Assembly (NCBI RefSeq): GCF_041060425.1
Contig: NZ_JAULBC010000008.1
Span: 248,001-312,000, forward strand
From: Danxiaibacter flavus
GTDB lineage: Bacteria; Bacteroidota; Bacteroidia; Chitinophagales; Chitinophagaceae
DNA length: 64,000 nucleotides
Direction of reading: 5' to 3'
Part shown: one piece after another, positions 8,926 through 17,374 of the stretch
How the letters are laid out: every line of letters begins with the position of its first letter
How positions within the stretch are numbered: the stretch's first letter is position 1
Position numbers and translations under genes: made by a program
Notes under the pieces: model-generated
What the model was told of the DNA's origin: nothing
The model's database searches: none
What the model saw: only the letters and a program-made list of their open reading frames with translations

Positions 8926-9620
8926 ATGAAACTAATTAAATTATGTTTTGCCTTGATGTTGTTTTTTTTCAAAGCGCGATTAGTCAAAACAAGAAAATTC
9001 TTGCATTAAATTTTGACGAACCGGAATATTTAAGAAAAGAAATGCAAAAAAAATATTACATGATTGATCCCTATTTACCAGCACAAAAAGCTTTCGTAAC
9101 AATTCTTTCTAGCGCGGACGACACTGTTTACGCAAATACTTCTTGTTTCGATACCAGTAGCTATAAATATGGAAATTATATTAGCTTGACATTATATCGT
9201 AAGGGATCACTAAGTAGAAATCTTTTTGTAATAAAACTGGATACTGCTTTATGTACTGATAAAAGGTATCGAATAAGGTATGACTCCAAATATCATATGT
9301 ACACAAATTACCAGGTGGATTCTTTGCAAGTGCTGTTTGTTAAAGAGGAGAATGATATCAAGCGTTGGCTGGCAGGGAAACCATTCAATGGAATGTATGT
9401 TGATTTTTCTCTGGCGAGGGTGAATAACAGACGCTGGCAATCAGTAGCCAAAGACTTTGTGAGTGATGGTGATTATCGCTATATGGTTATTGGCAACCTT
9501 AAAGATGATGAACCAACAGGGGTAAATAAAGTAAATAATTGTCCATATTCTAAAAAGCCCAAAGGCTACTGGGATTATAGTGAATTGTTTGTCGGTAACA
9601 TTTTTATAGATGAATACTAG
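8926..9620 (+). CDS. secreted protein paralogous to the gene at 3854, frame broken at a T8 tract in the signal peptide
   Basis: The body from about 8973 is an open frame with a SAISQ cleavage-like site and the landmarks of the 3854 product (VIKLDT, KRYRI, WQ, GDYRYMVIGN, NNCPY, LFVGNIFIDE). The in-phase ATG at 8943 gives a poor signal (MFCLDVVFFQS). An ATG at 8926 gives an excellent one (MKLIKLCFALMLFFF) but is one base out of phase; one extra T in the run at 8962-8969 would join the two into a standard secreted protein. So the gene is either slipped off, phase-variable, or carries a homopolymer sequencing error. Function unknown; immunity-like by paralogy and position. Confidence 0.65.
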
Positions 9621-9661
9621 CATTGTTAATTGCGTGTTTTTTTCTGATGAGACTTAAGCGT

Positions 9662-9702
9662 GATAGCTTCTGATGCTGCTACCGGAAATGGGAAGGGCGC
9701 TA
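9662..9702 (+). repeat. about 40-bp RHS-core scar
   Basis: GATAGCTTCTGATGCTGCTA and the following CCGGAAATGGGAAGGGCGCT match the RHS core (codons for IASDATTGNGSGA) at about 4902-4941 with few changes. The RHS frame closes at a stop about a dozen bases after the match. Confidence 0.7.
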
Positions 9703-9939
9703 AATCCAATGATTGATGCCTTTTCTCCAAATGTTGTTGGCGAAGTCAAAATTTCAAAAATTGGATTTAAGTGGACTAAGCTCTTACCAAAATGGGATCT
9801 TGAACCTCGTAGAGAAGATGGCCCAACGGGTGCAGGGATGCTTTGGAGAATGGTACTGCAGTTCAATCCCCCTGTCATCCCAGCATATTTTTTATTGCGA
9901 GAAATATTATGGCTGCCTATTCCGCATGTAATACGATAG
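9703..9939 (+). pseudogene. remnant of an RHS toxin tail
   Basis: DNA between the RHS-core scar and the lipoprotein gene at 9957. An open stretch reads VVGEVKISKIGFKWTKL and later GPTGAGM, but not in the frame of the scar, and there is no start of its own. The part 9818-9903 recurs, diverged, at 6937-7019, in front of the other lipoprotein copy. The likely reading is a decayed toxin tail with its still intact partner downstream. The activity of the tail cannot be told. Confidence 0.45.
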
Positions 9940-9956
9940 TTTTTAAAGCTTAGATA

Positions 9957-10316
9957 ATGAAAGTTTATTTATTGATTATTCTTTGTATTTGTCGCTGCAT
10001 TTCCATGGACAAAACAAGTCGGGATGTTAGACATGAAACAAGTAAATATAACAGAACGCCAATTCTTGTTGCGGTAGGTCATGATAGTACGCCTCGCTTT
10101 TTTGTTCTTAATGAGAATAGCCGATTTTATTTTTTTGAAGGCGTGTATAAAACCAGGCACTATTATCAAAAATTTTATGCGGGCACTTATCTTGAACATA
10201 AAGACACGCTGCATTTAATTTTTTACAAAGACCATAAACCGGAAGACATGAAGCCTTATATGATAAGGGATTCATCTGGCAAATACCTATCTATCCCTTC
10301 AAGTCAGAAGACTTAA
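9957..10316 (+). CDS. small lipoprotein-like protein, full-length paralog of the gene at 7058
   Basis: A 119-residue product. The N-terminus is hydrophobic with cysteines (LLIILCICRC) in lipobox position. The body shares SRDV.HET.KYNR.PILVA and HLIFYKDHKPEDMKPYMI with the 7058 product and continues to SSGKYLSIPSSQKT, the end that the other copy lost by a 5-base deletion. The similarity continues about 45 bases beyond the stop (GCAAAGTAATGA and GGGAAGCAATGTC), so the duplicated unit is larger than the gene. It follows a decayed RHS tail and is a probable orphan immunity lipoprotein. Confidence 0.65.
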   Translation: MKVYLLIILCICRCISMDKTSRDVRHETSKYNRTPILVAVGHDSTPRFFVLNENSRFYFFEGVYKTRHYYQKFYAGTYLEHKDTLHLIFYKDHKPEDMKPYMIRDSSGKYLSIPSSQKT

Positions 10317-10558
10317 AAGCTTATTCGGAGATATCACAAGCAAAGTAATGATAAGGGAAGCAATGTCGGGTCCTTAAGAAAAAAGCCCCCTTTCTACGCA
10401 AAGTGTCTGACTGTTATAATTTTGACTGTAGTGATCTACGTAAAAAGATGGATGCAGAAGCACGAATTATGGAGCAGCCTGTGCCAATTTCAAATCTCAT
10501 TACAAAATATTGTATATTGTAACAAGCTTCGCCCTTACCAACGCGTTGCAATTTCTAC

Positions 10559-13500
10559 ATGAATACTTTTGCCGACCAATCTCAGAAAAACCATTCCCGT
10601 GAAGCGGATCACCTTTCCGCGGCACTTTCTGCAAACAGTGAAAGTCTGGGTTTTACAGATAACAGGCCGGAAGCCGTTGCTCAAAGGCAATTGCAGGAAA
10701 TGGCCAACAATAGTCCGTCGGTAAAAAAAGTTGCAGGTTTGCAGGCTATGGCTGATCAATTTGCGGCCAGCAAAACCATCCAGAAAAAAAGCAACAAAAC
10801 AGGACTGCCTGATGATCTGAAAAACGGCATAGAAAATTTATCCGGTTATTCAATGGATGATGTGCGCGTACACTATAACTCCACAAAACCCGCACAACTA
10901 CAAGCACATGCATTTGCGCAAGGTTCTGATATTTATGTTGGAACCGGTAAGGAAATCTATTTGCCACATGAAGCATGGCATGTTGTTCAGCAAAAGCAGG
11001 GACGGGTAAATGCGACCATGCAAGTACATGGCATAGGTGTTAATGACGATGAAGGATTGGAGGCTGAAGCCGATGTGATGGGAGCAAATGCGGCAAGAAC
11101 AATGCCTGCAAATGATGGTCATACAACTGCATCACAACAATCGGCTACCATTCAAAGGCAGGTTAAAACCGGCGGTGAATCGAACGTGATCCAGTTAAAG
11201 CTTGATAAAAAAGCTGCATTGATCATAAGGAAATATATAAGAGACACGCTTAATTCGCTGAGCAACCTAATTGATACAAAAGCGTTGCGACAAATGCCCG
11301 AATTATTATCAGGCATACTAAGACGTATTGCTGAGATTGAAACACAGGCTATCAATAACTATAATACGTTGCCTGAAGCTGCGGCATTTGTTGATCACCA
11401 GTTAACGGGCGGCTACTTAAGTGTTATGGGCAGGTTGGCTCCGGCAATTCAGCAAGCTCCTCCCGGCGACAAAGTATTTAAAAAGCATCAATGGGATTTC
11501 CTGGTACCGCCTTCTATGCATATACAGGCTTCCGGCATATTAGAAAATGCTATGCTGGATGCCGGTACTTCGCTCACTTATCTTTCCCGGCGGAACCAGG
11601 TAGATGAATGGATGCAAGACTCTGGCGTATCATTACAGATCTTTAAAAAAATGCATGAAAGCATTCAAAAGATCCTCTGGCTGGTGAATATAAGGCAATC
11701 ACGAAAAAAAGAATTTACGATTACTGATGGCGAGGAATTGTTGAATTCGGTTGGCCGTTTATCCATGATGATCGCAGATATTGATTTTCTACCGTTTTGG
11801 GATACAAGACCGCTGCCAATGAACTGGACTACCAATACTTATCTGACAAGCAGAGAGAATGCAACGGGCCAGTACACTGATGAACAGATCGAGCAACTGA
11901 AACAAAATACTTTCGCGCTGCGTAAAAAATTGAACCCGGAAAATGCGGATGAACTTAATGCAAATAAAGAATTCAGGTATGAAGGTTCTGTTCCTGTTGG
12001 CCGGGGTCACCAAATGGCGTTGCATAGTGAGGGAGCCCTCCGGCTGGATTTTCATGAAGGAGACAGGATATTAGAAGAAGTTAGTCCCGGTGCGGAAAAT
12101 GCTGATCTCAGTTACGAGAACATCGTTAAATACCTTCGGAAAATAGATGGCCCACTGTTGCGAAATCAATTAAGAAGAGTGTTTGCAGATATGAGTGCGG
12201 CCGACCCTTTCATTCGTGAACTGGCCATTTTGCTGGTGGGCATTGAAGGATCTCAAAATAATATGATGGCTTTGCACGGCCCAATGATCACAGATCTGGT
12301 TGGTGAAGGTGCAATAAACTGGCAGCAGGCACTATTTACCGGCGGGCGTACACCTTCGCTTGAACAAATGCCGCTGTTTGTGTATGCTTCAGATGCAACA
12401 CAGAAGGGTACTGACAACAGTAAAAGCAAAGGACCAATGGTGAGGCAGTCAGAACTGATGTTAAGCGGCAAACCCAATGAAAAAGAATTGGAACAAGCCC
12501 GGAAAGCCAGTAAGGACAAAGCACTCAGACAAGAGGACACAGATGCCCGAAACACGGTTGTTAACGCTTCGGTTGCAGAATTAAAGAAAACTCAGGAAAC
12601 AGCATTGAGTGAATTTATTGCCGGGCAAAAGCGGGAGAGTGCAGAGCAAGTCAGGATTTGGAAAGGAAAGCAGGAACAGTGGATGAGGGAGAATGTGCCT
12701 GCTGAACAAATTGAAGAGCAGTTGAAAAGAGCTCTGACTGAAAAAATGGATGCAGAGGACCTGAAAATAAAAAGGAAAATTGAACAGTTTCAAGCCGAAC
12801 AGGAAAAAGCAAGGATCAGGTTGAGCAGTACCAAAACCAAAGAGTACAATCAATCTGCCGAAGCAGCGGAGATTAAGAAGCAATTAAAGATGCTTGACTT
12901 TAAACCATCAGACGAAATGTCCCAATCTGCCGGCTACGATACTTTTCTTGAGGTTTATATGCAGCAGCAATTCAATTTAATGAACATGTTTATTAATGCC
13001 TTCTTCCCTCAGGTGCATTATCTTGATTTTGGACAGGGTGCTAAAGGGTTGGCTAACTATGTGAATTTTGCGCAGCGCCTGATTGAATACTATATGCTTT
13101 ACAGGTTTTACAAGGAAGGTGATGAAGCGAAAAGTGAACAGGCCCGTTTTCATATCAACCGCGAAAAGGTGGAGAAATTCCTTGATCTTAGAAAAAGCGC
13201 GAAAAAAGAAGAAAAACCGCAAGTGGAACACGATTCCAGTCCAAACCTGTCTTTGCAATGGTATCTCGCAAGCCTGGCCGGTTCTGAATTTCTAATAAAC
13301 AATTGCCTTATTTATGCCATTGCCAGGGCGATGGGTATAGAGCCTACACGCAATGACATTTATACGCTTCGCATTAAACTGAAGAAGATGGCCGGAGAGA
13401 ACCTTGGCAGCATGCTGGATTTTCAGCAGCATACCGTTGGCATTATTATGGCTCATTTCGGACGTGAAGGCACTATACGGCTCTTTACCGGAGAAGGAGG

Positions 13501-13591
13501 AATGGCAACAAGTGAATTAACAATAGGGGTTAGTGATAACGTTTATGATATTTATTACGCAAATTGGCATTTCACACCATATAAAAAATAA
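10559..13591 (+). CDS. DUF4157 (eCIS-core) protein with a C-terminal papain/OTU-like cysteine protease candidate
   Basis: A 1010-residue protein without signal peptide. Residues about 83-155 match the eCIS-core/DUF4157 pattern: LPDDLKNGIENLSGYSMDDVRVHYNS in two steps, then DIYVGTGKE and LPHEAWHVVQQKQG, with the HExxH-like motif at 137-141. DUF4157 marks cargo of extracellular contractile injection systems and related toxins. The middle (about 680-770) is a charged, probably coiled-coil region rich in E, K and Q. The last 120 residues contain NNCLIYAIARAMG (Cys916) and end YYANWHFTPY (His1004), the Cys...His order of papain and OTU folds; this is inference. There are no eCIS sheath or baseplate genes in the window. 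The ATG at 10559 is chosen because it starts the DUF4157-type polar N-terminus. Confidence 0.85.
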   Translation: MNTFADQSQKNHSREADHLSAALSANSESLGFTDNRPEAVAQRQLQEMANNSPSVKKVAGLQAMADQFAASKTIQKKSNKTGLPDDLKNGIENLSGYSMDDVRVHYNSTKPAQLQAHAFAQGSDIYVGTGKEIYLPHEAWHVVQQKQGRVNATMQVHGIGVNDDEGLEAEADVMGANAARTMPANDGHTTASQQSATIQRQVKTGGESNVIQLKLDKKAALIIRKYIRDTLNSLSNLIDTKALRQMPELLSGILRRIAEIETQAINNYNTLPEAAAFVDHQLTGGYLSVMGRLAPAIQQAPPGDKVFKKHQWDFLVPPSMHIQASGILENAMLDAGTSLTYLSRRNQVDEWMQDSGVSLQIFKKMHESIQKILWLVNIRQSRKKEFTITDGEELLNSVGRLSMMIADIDFLPFWDTRPLPMNWTTNTYLTSRENATGQYTDEQIEQLKQNTFALRKKLNPENADELNANKEFRYEGSVPVGRGHQMALHSEGALRLDFHEGDRILEEVSPGAENADLSYENIVKYLRKIDGPLLRNQLRRVFADMSAADPFIRELAILLVGIEGSQNNMMALHGPMITDLVGEGAINWQQALFTGGRTPSLEQMPLFVYASDATQKGTDNSKSKGPMVRQSELMLSGKPNEKELEQARKASKDKALRQEDTDARNTVVNASVAELKKTQETALSEFIAGQKRESAEQVRIWKGKQEQWMRENVPAEQIEEQLKRALTEKMDAEDLKIKRKIEQFQAEQEKARIRLSSTKTKEYNQSAEAAEIKKQLKMLDFKPSDEMSQSAGYDTFLEVYMQQQFNLMNMFINAFFPQVHYLDFGQGAKGLANYVNFAQRLIEYYMLYRFYKEGDEAKSEQARFHINREKVEKFLDLRKSAKKEEKPQVEHDSSPNLSLQWYLASLAGSEFLINNCLIYAIARAMGIEPTRNDIYTLRIKLKKMAGENLGSMLDFQQHTVGIIMAHFGREGTIRLFTGEGGMATSELTIGVSDNVYDIYYANWHFTPYKK

Positions 13592-13786
13592 CAGGAAGCT
13601 TTAATTGCTAAAGGTTTTTTTGCAGTCTGCAGATCAAGTGTGCTATTCCCACCATATCGAAATTAGTTTTCGGCGTTCCTCATTCTTCAGTACGTTGACT
13701 GAAGGATTAAGCGTTATCCTGTTAATCTTGGTTTTTCTGCACCCGGGAAACCGCCTTAGACCGGATAAATGCGATCAGAATTTTTT

Positions 13787-15298
13787 TTACCTCACCTCTA
13801 CAAAAACATTCAGCTTATTATAACCTGTTGCCGCCTCCCAGCAATTTTTGTTTGCCAATCGGATCGAATACGCCGGACGCTGGTGAAGCAACACATCCGA
13901 ATCCGGTAGCCATAGCAGGAGTTCATATCGTCCCGGCATCATATCTACCGGTACCTTTAAATGCTCTTCAACCCGGGTAACGCCGGTAAACCATGTTCTG
14001 ATATCAGACCTGCATTTTAAAGAATAAATTTTGTTGTTTGATGAATCCCGAAGGACGAAATAAACAGGCCGCAATTTAAAAGGCGATGCAAAGCCTTCGT
14101 TTTCCATCGTTAAATGGATATTGATATTGTCTCCCTTCCGCGCCACTTTAGGAAATATCCCATTTTTTAACACAAGACGGTAACCCAGCTTCTTGCGGAT
14201 CGTGTTTATGCAACCCATCGAATCCCAATCGTTGTTTACATCGTTGTTGTAGGTTGTGTTGAGAAAACTATAATGCATTGCCTGCATTTCATCTATTGCG
14301 CGACCGGCGGGCGGACAATCATTTTGTGGACTGTACGCATCATCGCAGGTTTCGCCTCCTACCACTACATATTTACTATCCTGTTCAACATACCGGCGTA
14401 AAGCGTCATTGGCAGATTGCTTTGGCTGGCTACTGCTGCCATAATCGTTGTAAGTTCCATAGTCATCAGGACTTGCAAGAAAACAGTCGTTGTGAAAGCC
14501 GATCCTGGAAGCGGGAGCTCCGGAAAGCGCTATAGTTTTATCCATAGGAGCTGATTCTACGGGGGCTTCCGGACCATATAAAAATTTCTGCTTGATTTGC
14601 GGCGTTCTTACCTGAACCATCAGGCTTGGAGGCAAGCTGTTTAACAACGCTGTCAATACTTCTCTCCGGGCATTCCAGTCTTCATTCAACAATTTGCCGT
14701 TGCCATTATCTGATGCGTCCCCGAAATAGTCGGTATAATAATTCTCGCCCCAAATTCCGATAAAACCTTCCTGCACAAGCGCTATTATGGAAACATGCTT
14801 CGCAAATAATGGTCTTAATTGCCTGATATGATTGAGCACAAACTGCTTCGGCGCATCACCATAAGGCGGACAAATGCCTTCCTTATCCGGGCAGCTGCCT
14901 TTGTGTGTTTTATTCACGTAGCAAAAGCGGAGAATAACTTTTATGCCCGCATCTTTCACAGCCTGAAGATCCTTGTCAACCAACTGCAAAAAACTTTCAC
15001 TCAGCAATTTGTCTTTAAAAGTGTCCAGTACGTATTCCCTCAACAGCAGTGTCGGATATATGGCGTAGGAGGCAGATCCATGCTTTGCAGGCCCGCGAAA
15101 CTGATTTTTCAGTTCGGGACTTTCCAGGGGTTTAAAACTGCTGGCATATGTTTGCGATGGAAGATAGAAACCTCTTTCGGGATTTGCAAAGTCGGTTGAA
15201 TCAATCGTATAAATCACCGTTGTATCCTGTGCAAATGCGGAAATGCCGGTTATATTCAGAAGTATCAATAAAACGAATGTGCCGTAGCGCTGCGCCAT
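13787..15298 (-). CDS. secreted DUF4874/DUF4832 protein
   Basis: The ATG at 15298 is preferred over the upstream TTG at 15304. A signal peptide ends at ISAFAQ. The N-terminal half carries NPERGFY, then LLLREYVLD, KDAGIKVILRFCY and LVQEGFIGIWGE, the pattern of DUF4874, which resembles a TIM-barrel glycoside hydrolase; the second half has GFHNDCFLAS and the beta-rich tail of DUF4832. The enzymatic reaction of this family is not established to my knowledge, and a carbohydrate substrate is an inference. About 503 residues, complete. It converges with the DUF4157 gene; 195 bp lie between them with nothing recognisable. Confidence 0.85.
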   Translation of the reverse strand: MAQRYGTFVLLILLNITGISAFAQDTTVIYTIDSTDFANPERGFYLPSQTYASSFKPLESPELKNQFRGPAKHGSASYAIYPTLLLREYVLDTFKDKLLSESFLQLVDKDLQAVKDAGIKVILRFCYVNKTHKGSCPDKEGICPPYGDAPKQFVLNHIRQLRPLFAKHVSIIALVQEGFIGIWGENYYTDYFGDASDNGNGKLLNEDWNARREVLTALLNSLPPSLMVQVRTPQIKQKFLYGPEAPVESAPMDKTIALSGAPASRIGFHNDCFLASPDDYGTYNDYGSSSQPKQSANDALRRYVEQDSKYVVVGGETCDDAYSPQNDCPPAGRAIDEMQAMHYSFLNTTYNNDVNNDWDSMGCINTIRKKLGYRLVLKNGIFPKVARKGDNINIHLTMENEGFASPFKLRPVYFVLRDSSNNKIYSLKCRSDIRTWFTGVTRVEEHLKVPVDMMPGRYELLLWLPDSDVLLHQRPAYSIRLANKNCWEAATGYNKLNVFVEVR

Positions 15299-15557
15299 AA
15301 ACAAGTTATTTCATTTAGCCAGTAAGTTACGGCTCTTTGCAAAGCTTTTCACCGATGCATGTATTATCGCTCTGCCTTTTTTACCGCATTTTGAGATCTG
15401 TCGCTTGAAGTGCCTTTTCTGCCTGGATCCCTTTTAACGATTCCCGTGTATTCCGAACTCAGCAAAACCGTCTATTCACCCGTGCTAATTGTCCTGTTGT
15501 CAAAGTAATTTTCTTAGCGGTAGTAGCACTTTTAGCTTTACGGTACAAATCATTTTT

Positions 15558-16769
15558 ATGCAACCATTGCTATACAAAACAGCGCCTTCAACATTGAATG
15601 CCGGGGTAAATGAGAGACCGTCTTCAAGCCGGATCTTATATATTGATAATCTTCGTTGGGTAATGATCATGCTGGTTTTAAGCATGCATGCCGCAGTAAC
15701 ATACAGTCATCTCGGAAGCTGGTATTTTATGGAAGACACGCCGGTAGGTAAGCCAGAAACATTCATTTTTGCAACATACCAGGCCTGGCTTCAATCTTTC
15801 TTTATGGGATTTCTCTTCTTTATTGCAGGGTATTTTGTGCCTAAGGCATATGATACCAAAGGCGCCTTGAAATTTCTAAAGGACAGGGCTTTCAGACTGG
15901 GATTGCCATTGCTGTTCTTTGTGTTCGTTTTACAGCCAATTTCCATTTATTGTATTTATCTTTTTAACGGTCCGGGTGTTCCGGGTTTTGTCGACATATT
16001 CACACATTATATCACCGAAGGTCATTGGTTGGGAGGTACAGGACCTCTTTGGTTCTGTGAGGCGCTTCTTATATTTTGTTTGGCTTATGCTGCAGCCAGA
16101 TCCATTAAACAAAAACTAACCGGATCAAAATCATCCGCAGGCAAGGTGAGCAAAATCCCAACTAAAACTGCGATATGGATTTTTACCGGATTGATAGCCG
16201 CATCAAGTTTTCTTGTCAGGATCCCATGGCCAAACGGCACAAATTTTTACAACCTGCAATTTTGTTATTTCTCTCAATACGTGTTCTTTTTTTGGGCAGG
16301 TACACAGGCATTCAGAAAAGATTGGTTAAGGAGATTTCCGTCACGCATGGGCCGTTACTGGGGCTGGGCTGCATTAACAGGAGGAATGATTTTATGGATA
16401 GCCAACATTGTGTGGGGTGGTGCATTGGACGGCGACCTAAAACCTTATACCGGGGGGATGCATTGGCAAAGCCTTGTAGAATGCTGTCGCGAGCAACTGG
16501 TTGGCGTCGGCTTATCCATATTCTTTTTGATCTGGTTCAGGGAGAAGTACAACAAGCAGGGAGAAATGGCTAAATTCTTTTCCGTGAATGCCTTTGCCGT
16601 TTATGTGTTTCATACACCGGTACTTATTGCACTCAGCAAAATAATGATTGTGCTTCATTGGCCTTTGTTGCTGAAATTTGTGTTGCTTACTATTCTAAGT
16701 ATTATCATTACTTATGTTTTAAGCGCGGTGGTTTTTAGAAAAATTCCACTGCTGAAAAATATCCTTTAA
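15558..16769 (+). CDS. acyltransferase 3 family membrane protein
   Basis: Start chosen at the ATG at 15558, shortly before the family-typical RILYIDNLRWVMIMLVLSMHAAV; the in-frame start at 15489 adds 23 residues that do not fit. The membrane acyltransferase-3 family has about ten transmembrane helices and moves acetyl or succinyl groups onto sugars or lipids at the cytoplasmic membrane. Seen here: the R/H-containing first helix (LRW...SMHA, His at about residue 48 of this start), FFIAGYFVPKAYD, PLWFCEALLIF, several hydrophobic helices and a final VYVFHTPVLI. Substrate unknown. It stands alone, divergent from the DUF4874 gene. Confidence 0.85.
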   Translation: MQPLLYKTAPSTLNAGVNERPSSSRILYIDNLRWVMIMLVLSMHAAVTYSHLGSWYFMEDTPVGKPETFIFATYQAWLQSFFMGFLFFIAGYFVPKAYDTKGALKFLKDRAFRLGLPLLFFVFVLQPISIYCIYLFNGPGVPGFVDIFTHYITEGHWLGGTGPLWFCEALLIFCLAYAAARSIKQKLTGSKSSAGKVSKIPTKTAIWIFTGLIAASSFLVRIPWPNGTNFYNLQFCYFSQYVFFFWAGTQAFRKDWLRRFPSRMGRYWGWAALTGGMILWIANIVWGGALDGDLKPYTGGMHWQSLVECCREQLVGVGLSIFFLIWFREKYNKQGEMAKFFSVNAFAVYVFHTPVLIALSKIMIVLHWPLLLKFVLLTILSIIITYVLSAVVFRKIPLLKNIL

Positions 16770-17233
16770 ATTGTTAGATCAATGTCGTTTACTAAGGCAT
16801 ACACCGTCAGATTTAGGAGATGACTCCTGTCGCGCCAATTGCGGAGTTTGGAATAGCAACGGGTTTTCCCGTAGGGAATTAAGCTCAATAGAAGTGATCG
16901 AATCAAGGACCTCATAGCCCGTTAGGGCTTTAACCAAATAAAAAGGGTTAATGTCCTACGGACAATAGGAACGCTCTATGTTAGGGATTCTATTGAACTT
17001 TAAGCCCTATGGGCTACCACCAAAAAAAGCCTGTCATTCTGCTTTTTGATTGTGGCAAACCAAATTATCCAGTAGGCATGACGATCCTGGCTTATTGGAA
17101 AGAGTGAATGCAGCTAGGCCGACGACGAGTGAATAATAAAGGAATCTGAGCCTGCGTTGTCAGTTCCTGGGAGTTAGGGTGCCACAGTAAAATATAATGA
17201 CAGATCGGTTGATAATGGAGCAGGTTAATTTAG
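16770..17233. other. intergenic region with mini-hairpin array
   Basis: No gene is seen. Bases 16863-17030 hold a string of short hairpins: TTCCC-gta-GGGAA, AGCCC-gtta-GGGCT, GTCC-tac-GGAC and AGCCC-tat-GGGCT. The stretch TTTTCCCGTAGGGAATTAAG and the following CTCAATAGAA recur at 59231. The rest, to 17233, shows nothing recognisable. Confidence 0.6.
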
Positions 17234-17374
17234 TTTCATTGCCGTCGTGCTTTAGCCGACGGATAATGATTGATCTTCTAATCCTGGGCTTTAGCCCCTA
17301 AAAACTGTTTGTGGCTAAAGCCATATTGAATGGTGTTGCATTTTACCGTTCGCTAAAGCGGAACGGCAATGAAA
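17234..17374. repeat. MITE/REP-like element with 12-bp terminal inverted repeats, copy 1
   Basis: The element starts TTTCATTGCCGT and ends with its exact complement ACGGCAATGAAA, 141 bp overall. Inside are hairpins built from GCTTTAGCC and GGCTAAAGC units. A second copy of about 135 bp is at 59026-59160. The right end contains the predicted start codon (17369) of the histidine kinase gene. Confidence 0.75.

Noticed and set aside
13605..13823. Small gene after the DUF4157 gene (possible immunity)
   Set aside because: The 72-codon frame starts without a convincing ribosome-binding site, overlaps the DUF4874 gene antisense and shows no domain or signal.
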